Origin: Curtobacterium caseinilyticum
GTDB lineage: Bacteria > Actinomycetota > Actinomycetes > Actinomycetales > Microbacteriaceae
Assembly (NCBI RefSeq): GCF_030363035.1
Contig: NZ_JAUCMN010000001.1
Span: 372,001 to 436,000 of the forward strand
Direction: 5' to 3'
DNA length: 64,000 nucleotides
Made by a program: the position numbers and the translations under genes. Shown piece by piece: positions 43,832 to 53,287 of the stretch; within the stretch, counting starts at the first letter, position 1; every line of letters begins with the position of its first letter. A model generated the notes under the pieces. That model ran no database searches and had not been told where the DNA came from. It saw only the letters and a program-made list of their open reading frames with translations.

Positions 43832-45496
43832 ATGACCGCCACGCTCGTCGCCAAGGACCTCGCCGGCGGGTACGCCGCCCGCACGCTCTTCGAGGGCCTC
43901 GACCTCACCGTCGCCCCCGGTGACGTGATCGGCCTGGTCGGCGTCAACGGCGCGGGGAAGTCGACCCTGCTCCGGCTGCTCGCCGGGGTCGACGAGCCCC
44001 TCGCCGGCACCGTGACGACGAACCCGCCGGACGCCTTCGTCGGCTGGCTCCCGCAGGAGCACGAGCGGATCGCGGGCGAGACCGTCGCCGCGTACGTCGC
44101 GCGCCGCACGGGCTGTGCCGACGCCACGGCCGACATGGACCGGGCCGCCGAGGCCCTCGGCGCCCCGGACGCCGGGGACGCCGCCGCCGAACGGTACTCC
44201 GTCGCGCTCGAACGCTGGCTGGCGTCGGGTGCCGCCGACCTCGAGGAGCGCCTGCCCGTGGTGCTCGGCGAACTGGGGCTCGACGTGACAGCGGACGGCG
44301 CGGGCGTCGGCCCGGACAGCCTGATGACGGCGCTCTCCGGCGGGCAGGCGGCGCGCGTGGGGCTCGCCGCCCTGCTGCTCTCGCGTTTCGACGTGGTGCT
44401 CCTCGACGAGCCGACGAACGACCTCGACCTGGACGGCCTCGACCGTCTCGAGCAGTTCGTCCGCGGCCTGCGCGGCGGAGCCGTCCTGGTCAGCCACGAC
44501 CGCGAGTTCCTCGCCCGCTCGGTGACCGCGGTGCTCGAGCTCGACCTCGCGCAGTCGTCGCACCGGCTCTTCGGCGGCGGGTACGAGGCGTTCCTCGAGG
44601 AGCGCGAGATCGCCCGCCAGCACAAGCGCGACGCGTACGACGAGTACGCCGCGACGAAGGCCGACCTCGTCTCGCGCGCGCGGACCCAGCGCGAGTGGTC
44701 GAGCCAGGGCGTGCGGAACGCCATGAAGAAGAACCCGGACAACGACAAGATCCGCCGAAAGGCCGCCAGCGAGTCGAGCGAGAAGCAGGCGCAGAAGGTG
44801 CGGCAGATGGAGTCGCGGATCGCCCGGCTCGACGAGGTCGAGGAGCCCCGCAAGGAGTGGCAGCTCGCCTTCACGATCGGCAGCGCCCCGCGGTCGTCGG
44901 CGGTCGTCGCGACCCTGTCCGACGCGGTCTACGAGCAGGGCGACTTCACGCTCGGCCCGGTGTCGCTGCAGGTCTCCGGCGGTGACCGCATCGGCATCAC
45001 CGGCCCGAACGGCGCCGGCAAGTCGACCCTGCTCCGCGCACTGCTCGGCCGGACGCAGCCCACGAGCGGCTCGGCGTCACTCGGGTCCAGCGTGGCGGTC
45101 GGCGAGGTCGACCAGGCGCGCGCCGCCTTCACCGGCGAGCAGCCCCTCGCCGCGGCGTTCGAGGAGCTGGTGCCGGAGATGACCACCGCCGACGTCCGCA
45201 CGCTCCTGGCGAAGTTCGGCTTGAAGGCGGACCACGTCGGCCGTCCCTCGTCGGCGCTGTCCCCGGGCGAGCGCACGCGTGCAGGTCTCGCCCTGCTGCA
45301 GGCGCGAGGCGTGAACGTGCTCGTCCTCGACGAGCCGACGAACCACCTCGACCTCGCCGCGATCGAACAGCTCGAACAGGCCCTCGAGGCCTACGACGGC
45401 ACCCTGCTGCTCGTCACCCACGACCGCCGCATGCTCGACACCGTCCGGCTGGACCGCCGGTGGCGGGTCGAGGCGGGCCGCGTCACGGAGGTGTGA
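43832..45496 (+). CDS. ABC-F family ATPase
   Basis: Soluble tandem-ATPase protein of the ABC-F group, 554 residues; members act on the ribosome, some giving resistance to antibiotics that bind the large subunit. First cassette: Walker A GVNGAGKSTLLRL near residue 39, signature LSGGQAARVGLAALLL, Walker B VVLLDEPTNDLDLDG. Linker of charged helices about residues 250-350 (AIARQHKRDAYDEYAATKADL, NPDNDKIRRKAASESSEKQ). Second cassette: GPNGAGKSTLLRALLG near residue 390, signature LSPGERTRAGLALL, Walker B VLVLDEPTNHLDL. GACGAT six bases before ATG. Specific role unknown. Confidence 0.92.
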   Translation: MTATLVAKDLAGGYAARTLFEGLDLTVAPGDVIGLVGVNGAGKSTLLRLLAGVDEPLAGTVTTNPPDAFVGWLPQEHERIAGETVAAYVARRTGCADATADMDRAAEALGAPDAGDAAAERYSVALERWLASGAADLEERLPVVLGELGLDVTADGAGVGPDSLMTALSGGQAARVGLAALLLSRFDVVLLDEPTNDLDLDGLDRLEQFVRGLRGGAVLVSHDREFLARSVTAVLELDLAQSSHRLFGGGYEAFLEEREIARQHKRDAYDEYAATKADLVSRARTQREWSSQGVRNAMKKNPDNDKIRRKAASESSEKQAQKVRQMESRIARLDEVEEPRKEWQLAFTIGSAPRSSAVVATLSDAVYEQGDFTLGPVSLQVSGGDRIGITGPNGAGKSTLLRALLGRTQPTSGSASLGSSVAVGEVDQARAAFTGEQPLAAAFEELVPEMTTADVRTLLAKFGLKADHVGRPSSALSPGERTRAGLALLQARGVNVLVLDEPTNHLDLAAIEQLEQALEAYDGTLLLVTHDRRMLDTVRLDRRWRVEAGRVTEV

Positions 45497-45565
45497 CGGG
45501 AGGGACGGGCGCGCCCCGCTCAGTGGCGACGCGGAGCGTTGCGCGGGGCGCGCCGACCGAGCCTG

Positions 45566-45607
45566 GAGGACGGTGGCGGGCCCGCCACGCGCCTCCCGTC
45601 CGTCCTG
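45566..45607. repeat. GC palindrome plus GGACGGGAGGC half-site
   Basis: GTGGCGGGCCCGCCAC at about 45570-45585 is a perfect palindrome, immediately followed by CGCGCCTCCCGTCCG, one arm of the hairpin family. It lies between the convergent stops of the ABC-F and P450 genes and may form the terminator. Confidence 0.55.
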
Positions 45608-45632
45608 ACCCCGTCTCCTGCCCCGCGTGCGG

Positions 45633-46949
45633 TCAGTGCGCCGACCGGTGGAAGGGGCACCCACCCGACCGTCCGGCGCCGGCGCCGCGGCGCGTCACCC
45701 GACCCCCCGACGCCGGCTTCGTCGGCATCCGCCGACGATCGACGGCGAGCCCCTCGTCGAGCACGTCGAGCCGCGGGTCGCTCAGCACCGCGACCGCGGC
45801 GGCCAGCGCTGCGACGGCGACCTTCTCCCCCGGGCACCGGTGCCCCGTCGCGACGTCCGCGCCGCCGTGCGGGACGAAGGTCCGGACGGCCTCGACGTCG
45901 TCCCAGTCGGCGACGCCGAGCCAACGGGCCGGGTCGAACCGGTCGGCCTCCGACCACGAGCGGTCGTCGGTGTCCGTGCCGAGGACGTCGAGCACCACCC
46001 GACCGCCCGCGCGCACGTGCTCGCCGTCGAGCTCGACGTCCTCCGTCGCCCATGCCGGCAGCACCGGCACGAACGGCGCGGTGCGGCGGATCTCCTGTGC
46101 GAACGCGACGGCGACGGGACCGTCGACCAGGGACGCCCGACCGATGGTCTCCTCGGCGATCCGGGCACGCCACTCCGGTCGGTCGTGCAGTTCCTTCGCC
46201 GCGAACGCCACGAACCGGGCGACCGCGACCGCCGGTCGGATCGAGTTCTGCAGCTCGATGCCGGCGGTCCTCGGCGGCAGCAGGGCACCCTCCTGGTCCC
46301 GGTGCCACGCCCACTCGTGCAAGGCGGTCCCCTCGGCAGGGTGGAGCCGACCACCGCGGACGGCCTCGACGAGCCGGGCGGCGTGCCGGTCGGACCAGTG
46401 CCGGTTCAGCACGGCGAGCAGGTACTCGGGCGAGTACGGCACGCCGAAACCGTCGACGACCTGCGCGAGCTTCGCCGCCCACCGGGTCTTCGCCGCGGCG
46501 GTGCCGGGCAGCCCCGCCCACCGCATCACGGCCCGGCCGATCGCCCCGACGGCGGCGTCGTACGCGCTCCGGTGTCCGCCGTCGAGCCAGGCGTCGAGCT
46601 CGCGGGACCACTCCTCGGACAGGAAGGGCGTGAGCCGGCGGACCTGCTCGTCCTCGTACGCGACGTCGACGAAGGTCGCCTTGCGGTGCCGGTGCTCGTC
46701 GCCGTCGAGCGAGTGCACCGAGCCGACGCCGAACAGGGTGCGCTGCACGAGTGCCGGCATCGCGCCGTGCCGGGCGGTCCGGTCGCCGTCGTAGAAGAGG
46801 TCGACGCCCTCCTGACCACGGACGAGCAGGGCGGGCTTCCCGAGCAGTCGGAACGGCACCGCGCGGGCACCGGGTCGAGTGCGTCGCCAGAGGTGGGCGC
46901 CGAAGCCGTAGCCGCGGGTCAGGAGTCCGAGGGAGTCGTCGATCGCCAT
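45633..46949 (-). CDS. Cytochrome P450, CYP152-like peroxygenase
   Basis: 438 residues. Heme-thiolate loop FVPHGGADVATGHRCPGEKVAVAAL near residue 360 with the cysteine near 371; GHRCPGE is typical of the CYP152 fatty-acid peroxygenases. The I-helix reads ELQNSIRPAVAVARF near residue 232, having Arg-Pro where ordinary P450s have the acid-threonine pair. That substitution is the mark of hydrogen-peroxide-using fatty acid hydroxylases, which need no redox partner. No ferredoxin or reductase gene lies nearby, consistent with this. Likely reaction: alpha or beta hydroxylation (or decarboxylation) of fatty acids. ATG with CACGAT upstream. Confidence 0.9.
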   Translation of the reverse strand: MAIDDSLGLLTRGYGFGAHLWRRTRPGARAVPFRLLGKPALLVRGQEGVDLFYDGDRTARHGAMPALVQRTLFGVGSVHSLDGDEHRHRKATFVDVAYEDEQVRRLTPFLSEEWSRELDAWLDGGHRSAYDAAVGAIGRAVMRWAGLPGTAAAKTRWAAKLAQVVDGFGVPYSPEYLLAVLNRHWSDRHAARLVEAVRGGRLHPAEGTALHEWAWHRDQEGALLPPRTAGIELQNSIRPAVAVARFVAFAAKELHDRPEWRARIAEETIGRASLVDGPVAVAFAQEIRRTAPFVPVLPAWATEDVELDGEHVRAGGRVVLDVLGTDTDDRSWSEADRFDPARWLGVADWDDVEAVRTFVPHGGADVATGHRCPGEKVAVAALAAAVAVLSDPRLDVLDEGLAVDRRRMPTKPASGGRVTRRGAGAGRSGGCPFHRSAH

Positions 46950-47072
46950 GCGCCCATCGTGCCGACCGCTCGGTGTCCGCCGGGTCAGGCGGGAACCGGT
47001 CCACCAGCTCCACGACACGCACGCCACGTGCCGTCGCAGGCGCGATGTGGTGCACTGGTGGTGGGAGGGGAC

Positions 47073-47978
47073 ATGCGACGCAGGACCTGGGGCATCACGA
47101 TCGGCGCGGTGGCAGCCGCCGCACTCGCCGCCGTCGGCATCGGAGCAGCGGTGCAGCCACCTGCACCCGTCGCGACCACGGCTGCGCGGAGCACGCCGAC
47201 CCCGACGCCGAGTCCCACGCCGACGCTCCCCGGGATCCCCGCGGCGCCGTCCGAGGCCGAGCTCGCCGCGCTCCCGCTCGCCTTCCACGACGCCGTCGTG
47301 CCGCAGCTCCTCGACGGCAGCCACGTCCGACCGGAGGACCGCTGGGAGATCGCGACCCCGGAGCAACCGCTCGTCGCCCTCTACGCCGAGGCGTCACCGG
47401 ACGCCCGACCCGTGGCCACCCTCGCCTCGACCGTCTCCACGATCGACACCCCGGCGGCGACGGCCGTGTGGGGCCGGTCCGAGGGCGAGGACGGCGGGAT
47501 GGTGCTCGTCTCGACCCCCGCCCGCAACCGCACGCCCGGCGACGGCGGGGACCCCACGGCGCCGAGCGCCACGTTCGCCTGGGCCCGTGCCGCCGACTTC
47601 TCGATCGCCCCGACGGACCGGATGATCCGCGTCGACGTCGCCGCGTCGACGGTGTCCGTCGTGCGGAAGGACGGCACCGTGGCCGCCTCGGAGCCGGGCC
47701 GCCTCGGCACGCCCGACGACCCCACGCCCACCGCGACCGCGACCTACGTCGAGGCCGCCTACGTCGACACGCGCGTCACCTACACGCAGGGCAACCCGAT
47801 CATCCTGACCGGCGCGCACTCGTCGCGGATCCCCCAGTACGGCGGCAACGCGGCCCTGACCGCGCTGCACTACTACCCGGACCCGACCGGCAGCTCGCAC
47901 GGGTGCGTCCGGATCTCCGCCGCGATGACGAAGACCCTCGCCGAGCTGCCGGTGGGGACCGCGATCTGGTTCAGCTGA
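47073..47978 (+). CDS. Exported L,D-transpeptidase (YkuD domain)
   Basis: Peptidoglycan-modifying enzyme acting outside the membrane. N-terminal signal or anchor helix (about residues 8-28), then a Thr/Pro-rich linker (TPTPTPSPTPTLP). The C-terminal YkuD domain has ILTGAHSSRIPQYGG and the catalytic motif SSHGCVRIS near residue 280, with its nucleophilic cysteine. The middle region (60-170) matches no domain I recognise. 301 residues. Ribosome site GGGAGGGG. Its 3' end overlaps the convergent gntK by 8 bp. Confidence 0.87.
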   Translation: MRRRTWGITIGAVAAAALAAVGIGAAVQPPAPVATTAARSTPTPTPSPTPTLPGIPAAPSEAELAALPLAFHDAVVPQLLDGSHVRPEDRWEIATPEQPLVALYAEASPDARPVATLASTVSTIDTPAATAVWGRSEGEDGGMVLVSTPARNRTPGDGGDPTAPSATFAWARAADFSIAPTDRMIRVDVAASTVSVVRKDGTVAASEPGRLGTPDDPTPTATATYVEAAYVDTRVTYTQGNPIILTGAHSSRIPQYGGNAALTALHYYPDPTGSSHGCVRISAAMTKTLAELPVGTAIWFS

Positions 47979-48489
47979 CCGGGTGCAGGCCCAGGCGGGC
48001 GACGACGTCGGCCGCTTCGTCCTGCGGCGTCCGGTCCGCGGAGACGGTGAGGTGCGCCTCGTCCGGCTGCGGCGGCTCGAGCGTCGCCAGCTGCGAGGCG
48101 AGGAGCGACGTCGGCATGAAGTGCCCCGACCGGGCGGACATGCGCTGCTCGATGAGCGCGGTGTCGCCGGCGACGTGCACGAACACCACGCCGGGGGCCC
48201 GCAGCACGTCTCGGTAGGAGCGCTTCAGCGCCGAGCAGGTGACGACACCGGGGACCCCGCCCTCCAGGTGCGACCGGATCCACCCCGCGATGGTCCCGAG
48301 CCACGGCCAGCGGTCCTCGTCGGTGAGCGGTGTCCCCGCCTGCATCTTCTCGACGTTCGCCGCCGGGTGCATCTCGTCGCCCTCGGCGAACGCCCACCCG
48401 AGCCGCTCGGCGACCGTCGCGGCGAGCGTCGACTTGCCGGAGCCGGAGACCCCCATCACGACGAGGACGCGGGCGTCCGTGGCCGCCAT
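47971..48489 (-). CDS. gntK: Gluconokinase
   Basis: Phosphorylates D-gluconate to 6-phosphogluconate, feeding the pentose phosphate pathway. P-loop VVMGVSGSGKSTLAATVAERLG near residue 10, GDEMHPAANVEKMQAGTPLTDEDRWPWL near residue 37 is the gluconate-binding signature, and TCSALKRSYRDVLR near residue 84 follows. 172 residues, normal. ATG overlaps the gntP stop by one base (TGATG), so the two are co-translated. Confidence 0.95.
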   Translation of the reverse strand: MAATDARVLVVMGVSGSGKSTLAATVAERLGWAFAEGDEMHPAANVEKMQAGTPLTDEDRWPWLGTIAGWIRSHLEGGVPGVVTCSALKRSYRDVLRAPGVVFVHVAGDTALIEQRMSARSGHFMPTSLLASQLATLEPPQPDEAHLTVSADRTPQDEAADVVARLGLHPVS

Positions 48490-50030
48490 CAGAGGAACAC
48501 CCCGGCGATGAGCACCCCGACCAGGCCGATGACCGAGATGAGGCACTCGAGCACCGTCCACGTCTTGAAGGTCTGCCCGACGGTGGTGCCGAGGTACCCC
48601 TTCACGAGCCAGAAGCCCGCGTCGTTGACGTGCGACAGGAACACCGACCCGGCGCCGATCGCGAGCACGAGGAGCGAGGTCTCGGGCGTCGACAGGTCGG
48701 CGGCGATCGGTGCCATGATGCCGGCCGCGGTCACCGTCGCGACGGTCGCGGACCCGGTGGCGACGCGCACCAGGGCGGACACCACCCAGGCGACGAGCAG
48801 CACCGAGATGCCGGACTCCTGCACCGCGTCGGCGATCACGCCGCCGATGCCCGTGTCGATGAGGACCTGCTTGAAGCCGCCGCCCGCACCGACGATGAGC
48901 AGCACGCCGGCGATCGGCGGCAGCGCGTCCTCGAGGGACTTCGCGACCGCGCTGCGGTCCATCCCCCCGCCGATCGCGAAGAAGACCATCGCGAAGACGG
49001 TGGCGATGCCGATCGCGATCATCGGCGTCCCGAGGAAGTCGAGGAGCGAGACCCAGCCGCCGGCGGCGTCCGGCGCGGTTGCCTCACGCACGGCCTGGGC
49101 GAGCATGAGGACGACCGGCAGCAGGATGCCGACGAGCGCCACCGCGAAGGACGGGCTGCGCGGTTCGCTGATGACGCGGGTGAAGTCGCTCTTGCCGTTC
49201 GGCAGCGACGCCGTGTCCTGCGTGGCGGGACCGCGGCGCGCCTGACGACCGGCGTGTGCAGGGTCGGACTGCCCGGAGCCTCGCGAGTCGAACATGTCGG
49301 GCACGGGGACGTCGACCCAGCGCGCGGCGAACCGGGCGAACACCGGACCGGCCAGCACGACGACCGGGATCGCCAGGACGATGCCGAAGGCGAGCGTCGT
49401 GCCGAGGTTCGCACCGACGGTCGACACCGCGACCAGCGGGCCGGGGTGCGGCGGCACGAAGGCGTGCATGGTGGACAGGCCGACCAGCGCCGGGATCGCG
49501 ATCTTCATGAGCGGGACCTGGCTGCGCTTGGCGACGAGCACGATGATGGGGATGAGGAGCACGAGGCCGACCTCGAAGAACATCGGCAGGCCGATCAGCG
49601 CGCCGATGAGCGCCATCGTCCACGGCAGCGCCGCCTTCGACGACCGCCGGACCAGGGTGTCCACGACGCGGTCCGCCGCCCCGGAGTCGACGAGCATGCG
49701 ACCGAACATCGCGCCGAGACCGACCAGGATCCCGACGCTCGTCATCGTCGCACCGAACCCGCTGCCGAAGCTCGTGACGGTCTTCTCGGGCGCCAGACCG
49801 GCGCCGATCCCCACCCCGAGCGCGCCGATCGTCAGCGCGACGAACGGGTGCACCTTGAGCCAGGTGATGAGCACGATGATCACCGCGATGCCGATCAGTG
49901 CGGCGACGACCAGCTGCGTGATCGAGCCCGACGGGTCGACGGTCTCGGTGCCACCGCCCTCTGCGGCGAGGACGGTCAGGCCGTGGAACGCGTCGACGGG
50001 CGCGGTCCCTCCGGTGGGTGCGTGAGGCAT
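48489..50030 (-). CDS. Gluconate:H+ symporter, GntP family
   Basis: Inner-membrane importer of gluconate, about twelve helices, 513 residues, longer than E. coli GntP (447) through an ~25-residue N-terminal tail and a cytoplasmic loop near residues 250-300 (GSGQSDPAHAGRQARRGPATQ). Family motifs: FGSGFGATMTSVGILVGLGAMFGRMLVDSGAA, MHAFVPPHPGPLVA and AGSVFLSHVNDAGFWLVKGYLG. ATG at 50030 with AGGGGCA upstream. First gene of gntP-gntK, divergent from a GntR regulator with an operator between them. Confidence 0.95.
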   Translation of the reverse strand: MPHAPTGGTAPVDAFHGLTVLAAEGGGTETVDPSGSITQLVVAALIGIAVIIVLITWLKVHPFVALTIGALGVGIGAGLAPEKTVTSFGSGFGATMTSVGILVGLGAMFGRMLVDSGAADRVVDTLVRRSSKAALPWTMALIGALIGLPMFFEVGLVLLIPIIVLVAKRSQVPLMKIAIPALVGLSTMHAFVPPHPGPLVAVSTVGANLGTTLAFGIVLAIPVVVLAGPVFARFAARWVDVPVPDMFDSRGSGQSDPAHAGRQARRGPATQDTASLPNGKSDFTRVISEPRSPSFAVALVGILLPVVLMLAQAVREATAPDAAGGWVSLLDFLGTPMIAIGIATVFAMVFFAIGGGMDRSAVAKSLEDALPPIAGVLLIVGAGGGFKQVLIDTGIGGVIADAVQESGISVLLVAWVVSALVRVATGSATVATVTAAGIMAPIAADLSTPETSLLVLAIGAGSVFLSHVNDAGFWLVKGYLGTTVGQTFKTWTVLECLISVIGLVGVLIAGVFL

Positions 50031-50128
50031 CTGTGCCCCTTCCTGGAGCCGCGGCCTCGCGGCTCCGTCGCCTTCGTGTGCGTGTCGTGACGCTCGGCGC
50101 AGCCGCCCTGCACGGCCCCGCCGAATAA

Positions 50129-50142
50129 TCTGATAAATCAGA
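50129..50142. promoter_or_regulatory. GntR operator candidate
   Basis: TCTGATAAATCAGA, an A/T-rich palindrome (6-bp arms, 2-base centre) standing out in very GC-rich DNA. It lies in the 250-bp gap between gntP and the FadR-type regulator gene, about 100 bp before the gntP start. Size and symmetry fit a GntR-family dimer site. Confidence 0.72.
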
Positions 50143-50280
50143 CTGTACCGCGAACCGCCGCGCGGCACGCACCATGCGGCGCAGTCTGCCGCTTCGATGG
50201 AGAGCGCGTCACGACGGCGCGTCACCCGTCCAGCCCGACTCCACCACCACCACCACCACCACCGTCAGACCGGAGGAACG

Positions 50281-50991
50281 ATGACCACCGCCCGCGGCCT
50301 GCACGCCCACGTGCTCGAGACGCTCGGGCAGCGCATCGTCGACGGGGCCGTGCCCGTCGGCGCGGTCGTGCGGCCGGAGCTCGTCGCGACCGAGTTCGGC
50401 GTGTCGCGCTCGGTCGTCCGCGAGGCGCTGCGTGTCCTGCAGTCGCTCGGGCTCGTCGAGCCGCGGCAGCGCGTCGGCACGCAGGTGCTGCCGACGTCGT
50501 CGTGGGAACTCCTGGCTCCGACGGTCATCCGGTGGCGCGGGGCGTCGCCGGCGTACTTCGTGCAGCAGCGGGAACTCCTGGAGCTCCGGCTCGGGGTGGA
50601 GCCGGTGGCCGCCGCGCTGGTCGCCGGTCGGGCCGGGGAGGCGGGAGCCGGCGCTGCGGTGCTCGACGCGGCCCGTGCCATGCTCGACGCCTGCGCCCGC
50701 GAGGACAGCCGCGCCTACCTGGAGGCCGACGTCCGCTTCCACCGCGCGCTCCTGACCGGCTCGGGCAACGCGGTGTTCACGCACTTCGCCGGCACCGTCG
50801 AGGCCCTCCTGCGCACCCGCACGTCGGAGTCCCGCGACACGATCACCCGCTGGACCCGGGACGCGGCGCTGCGGCACGAGGCGGTCGCGCTGGCCGTCGC
50901 AGGCGGGGACGTCGCGGCCGCCGGCGAGGCGGCGACCGCCCTGCTGCGCGTGACCCGCGACGAGTTCATCGCCGAGGCGCCCGCGACCTGA
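50281..50991 (+). CDS. GntR-family regulator, FadR subfamily
   Basis: 236 residues. Winged helix at the N-terminus: LGQRIVDGAVPVGAVVRPELVATEFGVSRSVVREALRVLQSLGLVEPRQRVGT, residues 14-68. C-terminal all-helical FCD ligand domain with probable metal-binding residues Asp/His in ADVRFHRALLTGSGN near residue 149 and His in ALRHEAVALAVAGGD near residue 203. By position it should control gntP-gntK, released by gluconate or its phosphate. Ribosome site GGAGGAA; a run of CCA triplets (about 50240-50264) precedes it. Confidence 0.92.
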   Translation: MTTARGLHAHVLETLGQRIVDGAVPVGAVVRPELVATEFGVSRSVVREALRVLQSLGLVEPRQRVGTQVLPTSSWELLAPTVIRWRGASPAYFVQQRELLELRLGVEPVAAALVAGRAGEAGAGAAVLDAARAMLDACAREDSRAYLEADVRFHRALLTGSGNAVFTHFAGTVEALLRTRTSESRDTITRWTRDAALRHEAVALAVAGGDVAAAGEAATALLRVTRDEFIAEAPAT

Positions 50992-51112
50992 CGTCCGGGC
51001 GGAGCGTGGCGGCCGGGAGGCGCGGCACGACCCCGCCACGCGCCTCCCGTCCGGGCGGAGCGTGGCGGCCGGGAGGCGCGGCACGACCCCGCCACGCGCC
51101 TCCCGTCCGGCC
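50992..51112. repeat. 56-bp tandem duplication containing GGGAGGCG hairpins
   Basis: Copies 50992-51047 and 51048-51103 are exact, with a partial third start. Each holds an inverted pair CGGGAGGCGCG/CGCGCCTCCCG. It lies directly after the GntR stop and before the convergent GNAT gene, so it may be a doubled bidirectional terminator. Confidence 0.85.
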
Positions 51113-51140
51113 GTGGGTCGCGAGCGGCGAGACGGGGGCG

Positions 51141-51749
51141 TCAGCGCCGACCGCGGGCGAAACGGCGCGGACCGCGCAGGCGGAGCCGCATGGTGACCGT
51201 GCCGAGCCAGCGGTCGTACTTGAAGCCGACCTTCCCCATGCGTCCGACCTCCTCGAAGCCGAGCCGCTCGTGCAGCCGGATCGACGCCTCGGCCTGGCGG
51301 TCGGCGATGACCGCGATGACCTCGCGGACGCCGGCGGTGCGGCACTCGTCGAGCAGGGCCTTCATGAGCGCGCGCCCGAGGCCCTTCCCGCCCGACGCCG
51401 CACCGAGGTAGATCGAGTCCTCGACCACGTGGTTCGACCGGTCACGGGGGTTCCACGGGTCGACGAGCGCGTACCCGAGGATCTGCCCGGACGGGTTCTC
51501 GGCGACGAGGAACGGCAGCCCACGCCGACGCACCTCGTCGTAGCGCTGCTTCCACCGGGCGAACGTGAACGCCGACGGGTCGAAGGTCACCGACGAGTTC
51601 CGGACGTAGTGCGTGTGGATCTCGCGCACGTCGGGCAGGTCCCGCGGCTCCGCGGCGCGGATCGTGTACGTGAACGCGGCCTCGGCGGGCACGGGCGCGC
51701 GCAGGTGGCGGGGCAGGACCCGCCGCCGCTGGTATTCCTCCTCGAGCAC
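51141..51749 (-). CDS. GNAT-family N-acetyltransferase, phosphinothricin-acetyltransferase-like
   Basis: 202 residues. IRAAEPRDLPDVREIHTHYVRNSSVTFD near residue 30 resembles PAT/MddA-type enzymes that acetylate phosphinothricin or methionine sulfone/sulfoximine. The acetyl-CoA loop GGKGLGRALMKALLDECR lies near residue 120, and ASIRLHERLGFEEVGRMGKVGFKYDRW near residue 155 is the family C-terminus. A basic tail (RGPRRFARGRR) follows. Natural substrate unknown. GTG start with TAGGCT six bases upstream. Confidence 0.87.
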   Translation of the reverse strand: MLEEEYQRRRVLPRHLRAPVPAEAAFTYTIRAAEPRDLPDVREIHTHYVRNSSVTFDPSAFTFARWKQRYDEVRRRGLPFLVAENPSGQILGYALVDPWNPRDRSNHVVEDSIYLGAASGGKGLGRALMKALLDECRTAGVREVIAVIADRQAEASIRLHERLGFEEVGRMGKVGFKYDRWLGTVTMRLRLRGPRRFARGRR

Positions 51750-51882
51750 GGTCCGAGCCTACGGGGCGGGTCGGTCGCGCGGGCGGCTCGCGGTGCCACG
51801 AGTCTCGCGCCCCGCGACGGTCCTCGCGCCCGGAGAGCCGCGATCCGTCGTCCAGTGCGAGGCTCGCTGCTCGGCCGGCAGG

Positions 51883-52563
51883 TCAGGCCGGCAGGGACCA
51901 GTCGACCGGCTCGGCGCCCTGCTCGCGGAGCAGCGCGTCGACCTGCGAGAACGGTCGGCTGCCGAAGAACCCGCGCGACGCGCTCAACGGCGACGGGTGC
52001 GCCGAGGCGACGACGGGGGTGTCGCCGAGGAGCGGGCGGACGGACGCGGCCTGCGCCCCCCAGAGCACCGCGACGAGCGGCGTCCCCCGCGCGACGAGGG
52101 CCCGGACGGCCTGGTCGGTGACGGCCTCCCAGCCCTTGCCGCGGTGGCTCCCGGCCGCCCCGGCCTCGACCGTCAGGACCCGGTTGAGCAGGAGCACGCC
52201 CTGCGACGACCAGGCGCGCAGGTCGCCGTGCTGCGGCGGCGTCACACCGAGGTCGTCGTGCAGCTCGCGGTAGATGTTCGCCAGGCTGCGGGGCACGGGT
52301 CGGACGTGCGGGTCGACCGCGAAGGAGAGGCCGATCGGGTGGCCGGGCGTCGGGTAGGGGTCCTGCCCCACCACGAGCACCTTGACGTCCGCGAACGGCT
52401 GCGTGAACGCGCGGAGCACGACGTCGCCGGCGGGCAGGTAGTGCCGACCGGCGGCGACCTCGTCGCGGAGCCAGTCGCCCATGCGGTGGACGTCGTCCTC
52501 GACGGGGGCGAGCGCCTCGGCCCAGCCGGGGTCGACGAGGGCACCGAGCGGACGGGGCTGCAC
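51883..52563 (-). CDS. ung: Uracil-DNA glycosylase
   Basis: Excises uracil from DNA (family 1). [22 protein letters not shown] near residue 72 has the catalytic aspartate, [23 protein letters not shown] the uracil pocket, and [21 protein letters not shown] near residue 190 the minor-groove loop with its histidine. 226 residues from GTG 52563. It lies 4 bp downstream of the stop of the peptidase-E-like gene, so probably co-transcribed. Confidence 0.96.
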   Translation of the reverse strand: MQPRPLGALVDPGWAEALAPVEDDVHRMGDWLRDEVAAGRHYLPAGDVVLRAFTQPFADVKVLVVGQDPYPTPGHPIGLSFAVDPHVRPVPRSLANIYRELHDDLGVTPPQHGDLRAWSSQGVLLLNRVLTVEAGAAGSHRGKGWEAVTDQAVRALVARGTPLVAVLWGAQAASVRPLLGDTPVVASAHPSPLSASRGFFGSRPFSQVDALLREQGAEPVDWSLPA

Positions 52564-52567
52564 GCGC

Positions 52568-53287
52568 CTAGGCGCCCATGGTGGCGACGGAGACGGTCTC
52601 GTCGCCGGCGACCACACGCCACACGCTGCCGGTGCCACGGACCTCGAGGGCACCCTCGCCGACGACCAGCGCGGTGTCCTCGTCGATCGCCAGGCCGGCG
52701 GTGACGAACTCAGCCTCGGCGGCGGCGATCAACCGCGCGAGCGTGCCCGCCTGGACCGCGTGGACGTCGATGGTCAGGTCGACGAGCCCGAGGCCCTCGC
52801 GGAGCTCGACCTCGTCGAGTCCCTCGGACGCCTCCTGCGGGCAGACCTCGACGCCGCCGATGCGCCACCCGCCGACGAGGGCGCGGTCGGCGGCCACCAT
52901 CGCGCCGGCCGAGTACCCCAGGTACGGCAGACCGTCCGAGACGAGCAGGCGGATCTGGTCGACCAGCGGCTGGACGGCGTCGAGGTAGGCCGGGGTGCGC
53001 CCGCCGCCGACGACGAGCGCGTCGACGTCGCTGAGGACGGACGTGGCGAAGACCTCGCCCGGGGCGACCTCGGTCACCAGGACCTCAGCCTGCCGGGCGC
53101 CACCGAGCACCTCGGCGACGTCGGCGGTCGAGGACGGCGAGGCACCCGTCGGACCGGCGACGGAGAGCAGCGCGATGCGGGGCACGCTCCGACCGACCGC
53201 GGCGGACCGGGCGGTGGCCTCGGCGAGGAACGGCGCGGCGACGTCCGCGGCGACGAGGGGCCCGCCGCCGACCAGGTGGATGCTCAC
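52568..53287 (-). CDS. Peptidase E/cyanophycinase-like protein (S51-type)
   Basis: 239 residues with the class I glutamine-amidotransferase-like fold. The nucleophile elbow is [18 protein letters not shown] near residue 124, with Ser where amidotransferases have Cys; this is the dipeptidase E/cyanophycinase feature. [19 protein letters not shown] near residue 88 is the conserved preceding strand. Substrate, probably an aspartyl peptide, is inferred. Its ATG overlaps the stop of the upstream phosphoribosyltransferase gene (ATGA). Confidence 0.85.
   Translation of the reverse strand: MSIHLVGGGPLVAADVAAPFLAEATARSAAVGRSVPRIALLSVAGPTGASPSSTADVAEVLGGARQAEVLVTEVAPGEVFATSVLSDVDALVVGGGRTPAYLDAVQPLVDQIRLLVSDGLPYLGYSAGAMVAADRALVGGWRIGGVEVCPQEASEGLDEVELREGLGLVDLTIDVHAVQAGTLARLIAAAEAEFVTAGLAIDEDTALVVGEGALEVRGTGSVWRVVAGDETVSVATMGA

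Noticed and set aside
43832..45496. Specific antibiotic-resistance ABC-F protein
   Set aside because: The family is clear, but nothing in the linker or context supports a particular resistance role.
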